A stretch of 64,000 nt of DNA from Halothiobacillus sp. (GTDB lineage Bacteria > Pseudomonadota > Gammaproteobacteria > Halothiobacillales > Halothiobacillaceae), in assembly GCA_020061705.1 (NCBI GenBank), contig JAGUXT010000014.1, positions 1-64,000 on the forward strand, in the 5' to 3' direction. The position numbers and the translations under genes were made by a program. Shown here piece after piece: positions 22,195-30,448 of this stretch (position 1 is its first letter; the number at the start of each line of letters is the position of its first letter). The notes beneath the pieces were generated by a model, which was not told the DNA's origin, ran no database searches, and was given only the letters and a program-made list of their open reading frames with translations.

Positions 22195-23132
22195 GCAACG
22201 CTTTCGGCAGGCGCAATACGTTCCAGCAGCCAGTGCGCAGGACTGACGTGACTTTGCGCAAGGATGGGGTCGGCAAAGCTCAAACGGTGGCCGCTGATGT
22301 GCGGCGCGAGTTGGCGCAGATCTTCCGGTTCAACATGCGCACGACCATGCAGCAATGCCCACGCACGCGCCGCATTCAGCCACCCGAGGCCGGCGCGCGG
22401 CGAAAGGCCATGTACAAAAATACCGTGCTGCCGACTGGCGGCGAGCAGGTCGAGCAGGTGATTGATCACAGCGGGGCTGGTATGTACGAGGTTGACCTGC
22501 GCGCGCAAATGCAGCACTTGCTCGACGCTGAGACAGGGTTTAAGCCCTTGAGCCATCAAACGTGTATTGCCTTGGGTGAGCATCTGGCTTTCAGCGCGGC
22601 GATCAGGGTAGCCGAGGGAAAGGCGGAATAAAAAGCGATCCAATTGGGACTCAGGCAGGGGGTAGACGCCATGCTGCTCCATAGGGTTTTGCGTGGCGAT
22701 AACGAAAAAAGGATGCGGCAGCGGGTGCGTCGTGCCATCCACACTCACCTGTTGCTCTTCCATCGCTTCAAGCAAGGCGCTTTGCGCCTTCGGGCTGGCG
22801 CGGTTGATCTCGTCGGCGAGTAACACCTGGGCAAAGATCGGACCAGGCTGGAAGCGGAAGCTGCTGGTCGCTGGTTGATAAATCGACGCACCAATCAGGT
22901 CGGCGGGTAAAAGGTCACTGGTAAATTGCAGACGGTGCGCCTGCAAGCCCAGGGTGTGTGCCAATGCAGTCGCTAGGGTGGTTTTTCCTACGCCGGGAAT
23001 GTCCTCGAGCAGTACATGTCCACCGGCCAGGAGTGCGGTAAGTGCAAGGCGGATGCGATCCTGCTTGCCAATAAGGGCTTCGGATACACGAGCAATCACG
23101 CAATCGAGTTGGGCGCGGATAGGAGGAGTCAT
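22191..23132 (-). CDS. MoxR-family AAA+ ATPase
   Basis: MoxR ATPases are AAA+ chaperones that activate or assemble partner proteins, commonly those with DUF58 or VWA domains. The 313-residue product has Walker A EDIPGVGKTTLA near residue 45, Walker B VLLADEINRA near 110, sensor 1 VIATQNPMEQHG near 150, and the C-terminal lid with GLSPRAGLGWLNAARAWAL. The start at 23132 gives the normal MoxR beginning (IRAQLDCVIARVSEALIGK). No clear ribosome-binding site precedes it. It leads the operon with DUF58 and tgpA. Confidence 0.9.
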   Translation of the reverse strand: MTPPIRAQLDCVIARVSEALIGKQDRIRLALTALLAGGHVLLEDIPGVGKTTLATALAHTLGLQAHRLQFTSDLLPADLIGASIYQPATSSFRFQPGPIFAQVLLADEINRASPKAQSALLEAMEEQQVSVDGTTHPLPHPFFVIATQNPMEQHGVYPLPESQLDRFLFRLSLGYPDRRAESQMLTQGNTRLMAQGLKPCLSVEQVLHLRAQVNLVHTSPAVINHLLDLLAASRQHGIFVHGLSPRAGLGWLNAARAWALLHGRAHVEPEDLRQLAPHISGHRLSFADPILAQSHVSPAHWLLERIAPAESVA

Positions 23133-23237
23133 GGTGGTGCAATGAATTGATGAATTAAGGGCTAGTCTAAGTTGAAGATTGAGAAAGTCATTAGCGTTAC
23201 GTGGCATTCATTTGTGGTGACTAGCTATTTTCAAATC

Positions 23238-23266
23238 TTACGGTTTAGAGAAAACTGTGCTATTGT
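23238..23266 (+). promoter_or_regulatory. Predicted promoter for tRNA-Leu
   Basis: The -10 hexamer TATTGT (23261-23266) has an extended TG at 23258-23259. TTACGG (23238-23243) lies 17 bases upstream as a weak -35. The transcript would start about 75 bases before the tRNA. Confidence 0.4.
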
Positions 23267-23344
23267 GCCGCGCTCATTGAAGCCGGATTGCCCGAAATAA
23301 CCCTTTGCGGGACTTGATTTTTGGGCGCACGGCGGATGATCTTT

Positions 23345-23428
23345 GCGAAAGTGGCGGAATTGGTAGACGCACTGGATTTAGGTTCCAGCGCCTTTGGCGT
23401 GGGGGTTCGAGTCCCCCCTTTCGCACCA
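23345..23428 (+). tRNA. tRNA-Leu (anticodon UAG)
   Basis: The acceptor stem GCGAAAG (23345-23351) pairs with CTTTCGC (23418-23424), followed by discriminator A and an encoded CCA end (23426-23428). The anticodon stem CTGGA/TCCAG encloses the loop TTTAGGT with anticodon TAG at 23379-23381, reading CUN codons. The long variable arm typical of tRNA-Leu is present, as are GGTTCGA in the T arm and the D-loop GGTAGAC. Its position just before tig is conserved in many gammaproteobacteria. Confidence 0.97.
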
Positions 23429-23504
23429 TATTCTTACCCCAATGCCACGATTAAGGTGTTGGGTTTTTTCTATCCGTGATGATGAACTTTTTGGGGTGTT
23501 TGAC

Positions 23505-24800
23505 GTGCAAGTAACTTTGGAAACAGCGGAAGGCCTGCTGCGCCGTTTGTCGATTCATGTTCCGGCTGCTCGCCTGGATGAAGCCACCGAACTGCGCTTG
23601 AAAGAAATTGGTCGCCGTGTGCGCGTCGATGGATTCCGCCCTGGCAAGGTTCCCGCGCAGGTCATCCGTCAGCGTTATTTGCCACAAGCACGCGAAGAAG
23701 CGCTGGATAACCTTGTACAAAGCACCTATGGCGAAGCCCTTCAGCAGCAGGCTTTGAACCCCGCTGGCGCACCGCGTATCACCGAGTTCAAGCTGCCTGA
23801 AGGCGAAGAAGGCTTGCGTTATGTGGCCGAAATCGAGGTGTATCCTGAAATTACCTTGGCGGCGATGAGCCAAATCAAAATCGAGCGCCCGCAAACCGAA
23901 ATCGGTGAAGCCGACGTGGATACCATGATCGACAATCTGCGCAAGCAGCGCGCCACCTTTGCCATGGTTGAACGTGCAGCGGCAGAGGGTGATCGCGTCA
24001 CCGTGGATTTCAAGGGCAGCATCGACGGTGAAGCTTTTGATGGCGGCACGGGCGAAAATATGCCGTTGATTTTGGGCCAAGGCGCGCTGCTCAAGGATTT
24101 TGAAGCGCCTATCGCCGGCATGAAGGCTGGCGAGAGCAAGACGATTGCAGTTACCTTCCCTGACGATTACCACGCTGAACATCTGCGTGGACAAACGGCC
24201 AGTTTTGATATCACTGTCAAGAGTGTCGAAGAAACCGTTTTGCCCGAATTGGATGATGCGTTTTGTGCTGCATTTGGCGTGAAAGAAGGTGGCGCAGCCA
24301 CATTGCGTGAAGAAGTACGCAAAAACATGGCGCGTGAGCTTGATCAGGCGATTAAACGTAAACTCAAGCTGCAAGTGATGGAAGGTTTGTTGGCAGCGAA
24401 TGATTTCGCCGTGCCACAGGTTATGGTTGAAGAAGAATCTGCACGTGTACGTGAGCAATTCACCAAGCAAATGCGCGGTGCGCCACAGGGCGAGCTGCCG
24501 TTGAAGCTGTTTGAAGGTGAGGCTGTGCGGCGGGTGAAGCTCGGTTTGTTGGTATCTGAGTTGGTGAAAGCCAGCGAACTGCGTGTCGAGCCTGAGCGTT
24601 TGAACGCATTGTTGGATACCATTGCGGCCAGCTATGAAGACCCTGAAGAAGTGAAGAACTATTACCGCAGCCGTGCCGACTTGATGCAAAACCTGCGCGA
24701 TATGGCAGCTGAAGAGCGTGTGGTTGATTTTGTGCTGGAAAATGCCAGTGTGGTCGATGTGCCGACTGCGTTTGCGGACGTGGTTAAACCAGCGCAATAA
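23505..24800 (+). CDS. tig: Trigger factor (ribosome-associated chaperone)
   Basis: Trigger factor binds ribosomal protein L23 and shields nascent chains; its middle domain is a peptidyl-prolyl isomerase. The 431-residue product has the ribosome-binding signature VDGFRPGKVP near residue 44, an FKBP-type domain at about 150-245 (GDRVTVDFKGSIDGEAF), and the helical C-terminal arms. The start is GTG at 23505, which gives the family N-terminus MQVTLETAEGLLRR and has GGGG eight bases upstream. The open frame extends further back but runs through the tRNA and cannot be the true start. The order tig-clpP-clpX-lon is the classical one. Confidence 0.95.
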   Translation: MQVTLETAEGLLRRLSIHVPAARLDEATELRLKEIGRRVRVDGFRPGKVPAQVIRQRYLPQAREEALDNLVQSTYGEALQQQALNPAGAPRITEFKLPEGEEGLRYVAEIEVYPEITLAAMSQIKIERPQTEIGEADVDTMIDNLRKQRATFAMVERAAAEGDRVTVDFKGSIDGEAFDGGTGENMPLILGQGALLKDFEAPIAGMKAGESKTIAVTFPDDYHAEHLRGQTASFDITVKSVEETVLPELDDAFCAAFGVKEGGAATLREEVRKNMARELDQAIKRKLKLQVMEGLLAANDFAVPQVMVEEESARVREQFTKQMRGAPQGELPLKLFEGEAVRRVKLGLLVSELVKASELRVEPERLNALLDTIAASYEDPEEVKNYYRSRADLMQNLRDMAAEERVVDFVLENASVVDVPTAFADVVKPAQ

Positions 24801-24847
24801 GCTGACGCAATAAGTCTTTTGCTCACTCAACAACCAAGGCAATCAAG

Positions 24848-25480
24848 ATGAACTCAACGTACCGTAGCAGCACCGAAGAAATGGTTCCTTACGCCGGGCT
24901 CGTGCCCATGGTCGTGGAGCAGAGCGCGCGCGGCGAACGTGCATATGACATTTACTCGCGACTGCTGAAGGAGCGGGTGATTTTCATTGTGGGTGAGATT
25001 GAAGACCACATGGCCAATCTTGTGGTGGCGCAGTTGTTGTTTCTGGAATCGGAAAGTCCTGACAAGGACATTCATCTGTACATCAACTCGCCGGGCGGTG
25101 TGATTACTTCCGGCATGGCGATTTATGACACCATGCAGTTCATCAAGCCGGATGTCAGTACATTGTGCATTGGTCAGGCGGCCAGTATGGGCGCGTTTTT
25201 GCTGGCGGGTGGCACCAAGGGCAAGCGTTTTTGTCTGCCGAATTCACGGGTGATGATTCATCAGCCCTTGGGCGGTTTTCGTGGTCAGGCATCGGACATC
25301 AAAATTCATGCCGAAGAAATCATTAAAACCCGCAATCGCATGAATGAATTGCTGGCCTTCCACACCGGGCAGCCGGTTGAGCGCGTTGAGCAGGATACCG
25401 ACCGTGATAATTTCATGGATGCTGATACGGCTCAGGCTTACGGTCTGATTGATAAGGTGCTGAGTCGCCGCGAGTCTTGA
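24848..25480 (+). CDS. clpP: ATP-dependent Clp protease proteolytic subunit
   Basis: ClpP forms the tetradecameric serine protease chamber that degrades proteins fed by ClpX or ClpA. The 210-residue product shows the catalytic triad: Ser113 in GQAASMGAF, His138 in [10 protein letters not shown] and Asp187 in the [12 protein letters not shown] region. The N-terminal MVPMV-type processing region reads [20 protein letters not shown]. Its length is normal. It lies 47 bases after tig; a terminator 180 bases downstream separates it from clpX. Confidence 0.97.
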   Translation: MNSTYRSSTEEMVPYAGLVPMVVEQSARGERAYDIYSRLLKERVIFIVGEIEDHMANLVVAQLLFLESESPDKDIHLYINSPGGVITSGMAIYDTMQFIKPDVSTLCIGQAASMGAFLLAGGTKGKRFCLPNSRVMIHQPLGGFRGQASDIKIHAEEIIKTRNRMNELLAFHTGQPVERVEQDTDRDNFMDADTAQAYGLIDKVLSRRES

Positions 25481-25498
25481 GAATCTGGTTACGATCTC

Positions 25499-25518
25499 GC
25501 AGCGCAGCGCAGCGCAGC
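25499..25518. repeat. Four tandem GCAGC units
   Basis: Four exact head-to-tail copies of GCAGC lie directly after clpP. The rest of the 321-base gap (25481-25801) holds a terminator at 25660-25695 and otherwise shows nothing I can name. The clpX promoter should be in its second half. Confidence 0.6.
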
Positions 25519-25659
25519 ACATCGCAGTGCGGAAATTGACCTCAAAATGTTCACATAGATAACTTTGCTGCCCTTTTTCGGTTGATTCCCGCATGCACTG
25601 CATCCGTTGAGCACGGTCGTATTCAGGTTCTAGCCCCCCCTTGTTGACGATGTTTTACC

Positions 25660-25695
25660 GCCCCCGCCGTGCGTTTGCATCGCGGGGGCTATTTT
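25660..25695 (+). terminator. Probable rho-independent terminator between clpP and clpX
   Basis: GCCCCCGC (25660-25667) pairs perfectly with GCGGGGGC (25682-25689) around a 14-base loop. A T-rich tail (TATTTTATT) follows. It would end the tig-clpP transcript, which implies that clpX has its own promoter. Confidence 0.7.
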
Positions 25696-25801
25696 ATTGT
25701 TTGGTGTATTGCAGATTTCTTGTGGGCTTGCATCTGCAACTCAAAAGCTGCATGTTTGTCTCCAAAGTAATATTCGAAAATAACGTTTTAGAGGTCGCCT
25801 A

Positions 25802-27082
25802 ATGACTAAGAAGAATGATGACACTGCGGAAGGCAAGTTGCACTGCTCGTTTTGTGGTAAGAGCCAGGATGCCGTACGTAAGTTGATTGCTGGCCCATCG
25901 GTGTACATTTGCGACGAATGCGTTGATTTGTGCAACGATATTTTGCGAGAAGAGTTGCAGGAGGAGGCTGAGATTGGCGAGCGCAAGCTGCCAACGCCAC
26001 ATGAAATTCGCGCCATTCTTGACGAATATGTGATTGACCAGGGTGCGGCGAAAAAGGCGCTTACTGTAGCAGTGTACAACCACTACAAACGTCTGGATTT
26101 ATTTGGCAAGCGCGGCAAGGCCGATGAGTCCGACGTGGAGATGGGCAAGAGCAATATCCTGTTGATCGGCCCGACAGGCTCAGGAAAAACCCTGTTGGCA
26201 GAGACTTTGGCGCGCATCCTGGATGTGCCCTTCGCCATCGCTGATGCTACCACGCTGACTGAAGCCGGCTATGTGGGTGATGACGTGGAAAGTATCGTGC
26301 ACAAACTGCTGCAAAAGTGCGACTACAACGTCGAACGCGCGCAAACCGGCATTATTTTTGTGGATGAGATCGACAAAATCACGCGCAAGGGCGACAACCC
26401 ATCCATTACGCGCGATGTATCAGGTGAGGGTGTGCAACAGGCTTTGCTCAAACTGATTGAAGGAACAGTGGCTGCGGTTCCACCCTCCGGTGGACGTAAG
26501 CATCCACAGCAGGATTACCTGCATGTGGATACTTCCAACATTCTGTTCATTTGCGGTGGAGCCTTCGAGGGCTTGGATAAAATTGTGCAGCGTCGTGCCG
26601 AAAAGGGCGGTATTGGCTTTTCCGCAGATGTTAAAAGCAAGGATGACAAGCGCTCCTTGAGCCAGCTTTTCAAGGATGTTGAAGCTGAAGACCTAGTGAA
26701 ATACGGTCTGATTCCTGAAATCGTCGGGCGTTTGCCGGTGACGGCGGTGTTGGAAGAATTGGATGAAAAAGCGCTGGTGCGCATTTTGACCGAGCCGAAG
26801 AATGCTCTGACCAAGCAGTTTGCAAAATTGTTTGACATGGAAGATGTACTGCTTGAGTTCCGCCCCGAAGCACTAAACGCAGTAGCGACCAAGGCCATGT
26901 TGCGCAAAACGGGAGCGCGCGGTCTGCGTACCATTCTGGAACATACCTTGCTTGATACGATGTACGACTTGCCTTCGTTGCAAAACCTACAAAAAGTCGT
27001 GGTGGACGAAGCAAGTATCAAGGGTGAAGGTCAGCCGTTCCTGGTGTTTGATAATCCAGAAGTTACTCGCGTGGCTTCATAG
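25802..27082 (+). CDS. clpX: ATP-dependent Clp protease ATP-binding subunit ClpX
   Basis: ClpX is the AAA+ unfoldase that delivers tagged substrates to ClpP. The 426-residue product has the N-terminal zinc-binding domain with four cysteines (CSFCGKS and CDECVDLC, residues about 15-40), Walker [16 protein letters not shown] near residue 120, Walker [11 protein letters not shown] near 180, the [16 protein letters not shown] pore-region block, and the IGF-type ClpP-docking loop (GGIGFSAD, near residue 275). All are intact and the length is normal. Confidence 0.97.
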   Translation: MTKKNDDTAEGKLHCSFCGKSQDAVRKLIAGPSVYICDECVDLCNDILREELQEEAEIGERKLPTPHEIRAILDEYVIDQGAAKKALTVAVYNHYKRLDLFGKRGKADESDVEMGKSNILLIGPTGSGKTLLAETLARILDVPFAIADATTLTEAGYVGDDVESIVHKLLQKCDYNVERAQTGIIFVDEIDKITRKGDNPSITRDVSGEGVQQALLKLIEGTVAAVPPSGGRKHPQQDYLHVDTSNILFICGGAFEGLDKIVQRRAEKGGIGFSADVKSKDDKRSLSQLFKDVEAEDLVKYGLIPEIVGRLPVTAVLEELDEKALVRILTEPKNALTKQFAKLFDMEDVLLEFRPEALNAVATKAMLRKTGARGLRTILEHTLLDTMYDLPSLQNLQKVVVDEASIKGEGQPFLVFDNPEVTRVAS

Positions 27083-27207
27083 TCAAGGCTCGCTTTTGGG
27101 TGCTTGCATATATCCACTTTGATAGGGTGGGCGTTCTTGTAACACAAGATTCACGCCCTTAATGTCCAACACATTAGGCAGCATTTTGCTGCATTGAGGA
27201 CACGCTA

Positions 27208-29655
27208 ATGCCCCATTCTGAAGTCGAAGTTACTAACGTTGTTTCCCACACGCCCGCACATGTTCCGGTATTGCCGTTGCGTGACGTGGTGGTTTATCCG
27301 CATATGGTCATACCCCTGTTTGTGGGGCGTGAAAAATCCATTGCGGCGCTTGAAGCCGCGCTTAAGGCAAATAAACAAATTGTGCTGGTTGCGCAAAAAA
27401 GTGCGGATGTGGACGACCCTATGCTGGAGGATTTGCACAGCATAGGAACCCTGTCGCAAATATTACAACTCCTTAAATTACCCGATGGCACTGTTAAAGT
27501 GCTGGTCGAGGGTAGTGAGCGAGTGCATGTCGAACACTTGGCGCAGAGCGATGCCTATTTCACTGCCAGCGTGAGTGCGATTAGTGAAGAAGTGCCATTG
27601 GACGAGCGCGATCTTGATGTGCATCGCCGTACTTTGCTCGGACAATTTGAGCATTACATTAAGCTCAACAAGAAAATCCCCCCAGAAATACTAAGCTCGC
27701 TGGAAGGCATTGATGATGCCTCGCGTCTTGCCGATACCATCGCAGCGCATATGGCGCTCAAGCTGGAAGAAAAGCAGCGCATCCTTGAAATGGTGGTGGT
27801 TTCCGAACGCATGGAGCAACTGATGGCGCTGATTGAAGCCGAAGTTGAGCTTCTGCAGGTTGAAAAGCGCATCCGTGGCCGTGTCAAGCAGCAGATGGAA
27901 AAAAGTCAGCGCGAGTATTATCTCAACGAGCAAATGAAGGCCATTCAGAAGGAGCTGGGCGAGATGGAGGATGCTGCGCCCAGCGAACTTGAGTCGCTGG
28001 AGCAGCGCATTCAAAGCGCCGGAATGCCCAAGGAAGCCCTGGAAAAGGCACGCGCTGAACTGAATAAGCTCAAAATGATGCCGCCGATGTCGGCGGAGTC
28101 CACCGTGGTGCGCAATTACCTCGACTGGATGTTGCAAGTGCCCTGGAAAAAGCGTAGCAAAGTACGTAATGATCTGAGCCTTGCCGAGCAGGTGCTGGAT
28201 GTTGATCATTACGGCTTGGAGCGTGTCAAGGAGCGCATTCTTGAGTATCTTGCCGTGCAACAGCGAGTCAAGGCGCTCAAAGGCCCTATCCTGTGCCTAG
28301 TCGGACCGCCGGGTGTAGGCAAGACTTCGCTTGGGCAATCCATTGCCAAGGCGACGAACCGCAAGTTCGCGCGTATTGCCCTTGGTGGCGTACGTGACGA
28401 GGCTGAGATTCGCGGGCATCGCCGCACTTACATTGGCTCCTTGCCGGGGAAAATTGTGCAAACCCTAGCCAAGGTCGGAACAAGGAATCCGCTGATTTTG
28501 CTGGATGAAATCGACAAAATGTCGAATGACTCACGCGGTGATCCGTCTTCTGCCATGCTTGAGGTGCTTGATCCTGAGCAAAATAACAGCTTTGCTGATC
28601 ATTACATGGAAGTGGAAATTGATCTTTCCGAGGTCATGTTCATCGCCACAGCCAACAGCCTGAATATTCCCGGCCCCCTGCTTGATCGTATGGAAGTCAT
28701 TCGTCTGGCGGGTTACACCGAGGATGAAAAGGTCAATATCGCCCAGCGTTATCTATTGCCCAAGCAGATGAAAAACAATGGGTTGCGTGAAAATGAGTTG
28801 CTGGTGAACGAGGCGGCCTTGCGCGATATCGTGCGTTACTACACCCGTGAGGCTGGCGTGCGTAATCTTGAGCGTGAAATCTCCAAGATTGGGCGCAAAG
28901 TAGTCAAAGAGATCTTGTTGGCGACACCGGAAACCAAGGCCAAGGGCGCGATCAAGGTTACGCCGGAGAACCTCGACAAGTATCTGGGTGTCCGTCGCTT
29001 CAGCTTCGAGCGCGCTCAGGAGGCCAATCAGGTCGGTCAGGTCAATGGCTTGGCGTGGACGGAAGTTGGTGGCGACCTGTTGACCATTGAGTCGGCCATT
29101 ATGTCGGGCAAGGGCAAACTGAGTTTTACCGGCCAGCTCGGTGAGGTGATGCAGGAATCGATTCAAGCAGCGATGACGGTGGTTCGCTCGCGCGCAGACT
29201 CTTTGGGTATCGCTGCGGATTTCCATGAAAAGTATGATATTCACATTCACGTCCCCGATGGTGCGACCCCAAAGGATGGACCGAGTGCGGGCATTGCGAT
29301 GTGCACGGCCTTGGTATCGAGTTTGACTGGGATTCCCGTGCGTGCCGATGTGGCGATGACTGGTGAAATTACCTTGCGTGGTGAGGTGATGCCTATCGGT
29401 GGTCTGAAGGAAAAGCTCCTTGCGGCACACCGTGGTAATATTCGTATGGTCTTGATTCCAGAGGAAAATCGTAAAGATTTGGTTGAGATTCCTCAAAATG
29501 TCAAAGACAAGCTGGATATTCGCCCAGTGAAGTGGATTGACCAGGTGCTTGAGCTGGCGTTGGCTGAACCCCCGCGCCCGCGCGTTGAGCCCGCCGCCTC
29601 GGTCGAGCTTGCCGGGCGTGTAGTCGTTTCACCAGAGGTGCCACTTGCGCATTGA
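27208..29655 (+). CDS. lon: ATP-dependent protease Lon
   Basis: Lon is a hexameric AAA+ serine protease that removes damaged and regulatory proteins. The 815-residue product has the LON substrate-binding domain (residues 1-215, LPLRDVVVYPHMVIPLFVGR), a coiled-coil linker, Walker A GPPGVGKTSLGQ near residue 365, Walker B PLILLDEIDKM, and the C-terminal protease domain with the dyad Ser693 (DGPSAGI) and Lys736 (GGLKEKL). A GAGGA ribosome-binding site precedes the ATG. It is separated by 125 bases from clpX and followed by hupB, a conserved order. Confidence 0.97.
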   Translation: MPHSEVEVTNVVSHTPAHVPVLPLRDVVVYPHMVIPLFVGREKSIAALEAALKANKQIVLVAQKSADVDDPMLEDLHSIGTLSQILQLLKLPDGTVKVLVEGSERVHVEHLAQSDAYFTASVSAISEEVPLDERDLDVHRRTLLGQFEHYIKLNKKIPPEILSSLEGIDDASRLADTIAAHMALKLEEKQRILEMVVVSERMEQLMALIEAEVELLQVEKRIRGRVKQQMEKSQREYYLNEQMKAIQKELGEMEDAAPSELESLEQRIQSAGMPKEALEKARAELNKLKMMPPMSAESTVVRNYLDWMLQVPWKKRSKVRNDLSLAEQVLDVDHYGLERVKERILEYLAVQQRVKALKGPILCLVGPPGVGKTSLGQSIAKATNRKFARIALGGVRDEAEIRGHRRTYIGSLPGKIVQTLAKVGTRNPLILLDEIDKMSNDSRGDPSSAMLEVLDPEQNNSFADHYMEVEIDLSEVMFIATANSLNIPGPLLDRMEVIRLAGYTEDEKVNIAQRYLLPKQMKNNGLRENELLVNEAALRDIVRYYTREAGVRNLEREISKIGRKVVKEILLATPETKAKGAIKVTPENLDKYLGVRRFSFERAQEANQVGQVNGLAWTEVGGDLLTIESAIMSGKGKLSFTGQLGEVMQESIQAAMTVVRSRADSLGIAADFHEKYDIHIHVPDGATPKDGPSAGIAMCTALVSSLTGIPVRADVAMTGEITLRGEVMPIGGLKEKLLAAHRGNIRMVLIPEENRKDLVEIPQNVKDKLDIRPVKWIDQVLELALAEPPRPRVEPAASVELAGRVVVSPEVPLAH

Positions 29656-29741
29656 TGTTTTTTTTAGTCTGTAGGACTTGAGTAGCAGTTGCCCAGCAGA
29701 TGGGGTTGGTGTGCGTTTATATCGGTATTTGCGACTTAGCG

Positions 29742-29770
29742 TTGACGCTGTGTAAACCCCTTGTTATAAA
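29742..29770 (+). promoter_or_regulatory. Predicted hupB promoter
   Basis: TTGACG (29742-29747) and TATAAA (29765-29770) are separated by exactly 17 bases, a strong sigma-70-type match. Transcription would begin near 29777 and give a leader of about 107 bases before hupB. Confidence 0.75.
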
Positions 29771-29883
29771 GCAGCACGTCCTCGCGCCTCTAACGATGGG
29801 CGTTGCTCACACCCTGCCATTGGGCGAATGTGGCATACCAAGCCTCTTTAGCCTACCTACTTAAAAACAAGGATCTTCAAGCC

Positions 29884-30159
29884 ATGAATAAATCTGAACT
29901 GATTGATGCTGTCGCCCACTCTGCAGATATCACCAAAGCTGCTGCAGCCAAGGCTGTGGATGGCGTGATTGCTGCCGTTACCGAAGCCCTCAAGAACGGC
30001 GAGCAAGTAACCTTGGTTGGTTTTGGTACTTTTTTGGTACGCGAGCGTGAAGCGCGTACTGGCCGCAACCCACAGACCGGTGCTGAAATCAGTATTGCGG
30101 CCTCCAAGCTGCCTTCATTCAAGGCAGGTAAGGGCTTGAAGGATGCCGTAAACGGTTAA
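29884..30159 (+). CDS. hupB: DNA-binding protein HU
   Basis: HU is a small nucleoid protein that bends DNA non-specifically as a dimer. The 91-residue product begins [11 protein letters not shown], has the helical dimerisation body, and contains the DNA-arm signature [20 protein letters not shown] with the conserved RxGRNPxTG core. The start at 29884 has an AAGGA site ten bases upstream, while the longer open frame lacks one. Placement after lon and before ppiD identifies it as the HU-beta-position gene. It has its own promoter and terminator. Confidence 0.96.
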   Translation: MNKSELIDAVAHSADITKAAAAKAVDGVIAAVTEALKNGEQVTLVGFGTFLVREREARTGRNPQTGAEISIAASKLPSFKAGKGLKDAVNG

Positions 30160-30176
30160 TTGGTGTTTTTTTGAAT

Positions 30177-30231
30177 CCCCTCGCGCTCGCGCCTGGTGCC
30201 ATTTGGCCAAGTGTGAGACGAGGGGTTTTTT
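30177..30231 (+). terminator. Rho-independent terminator of hupB
   Basis: CCCCTCG (30177-30183) pairs with CGAGGGG (30219-30225), followed by six T (30226-30231). The long 35-base interior can fold further (TGGCC-type pairs). Confidence 0.75.
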
Positions 30232-30245
30232 ATGTAGGCAATTCC

Positions 30246-30397
30246 ATACATTCGCTAACGTGAAGTTGAAAAAGGGCTTTCCTGCCCTTTTTCAACGCGC
30301 CACGCTCGGCACATGTCCGTGCGTGGCTACAACAATTCAAATACTTGCGTATTTGAATTGCGTGCGAGGCATCCATGCCTCGCTTTAGCGAATGTAT
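30246..30397. repeat. 152-base five-stem palindromic (cloverleaf-like) element
   Basis: An outer stem ATACATTCGCTAA (30246-30258) pairs perfectly with TTAGCGAATGTAT (30385-30397). Inside lie four hairpins in a row: a 13-bp perfect stem 30265-30277/30284-30296 (GTTGAAAAAGGGC arm, six-base loop); 30299-30305/30321-30327 (GCCACGC arm, then CGG/CCG); a 12-bp perfect stem 30333-30344/30349-30360 (CAATTCAAATAC arm, TTGC loop); and 30364-30372/30375-30383 (GCGAGGCAT arm). Nearly every base is paired. It has no plausible reading frame and no obvious target duplication. It follows the hupB terminator and ends 51 bases before the ppiD start. It could be a MITE, a structured RNA or a processing/termination island. 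Confidence 0.85.
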
Positions 30398-30448
30398 AGA
30401 AGCCCCCTTGTTAATTTATATCCCCTTGTTCATAGAGATAGTTCTGCC

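Noticed and set aside
23451..24842. 463-codon open frame antisense to tig
   Set aside because: Same reasoning: tig is a full-length conserved gene, and the antisense frame is a codon-bias shadow.
25499..25518. GCAGC tandem as a CRISPR or regulatory array
   Set aside because: Four five-base units without spacers are a simple tandem repeat; nothing supports a further role.
30246..30397. Integron attC site interpretation of the cloverleaf element
   Set aside because: The outer arms do not fit the RYYYAAC/GTTRRRY core sites, and no integrase or cassette array is nearby.
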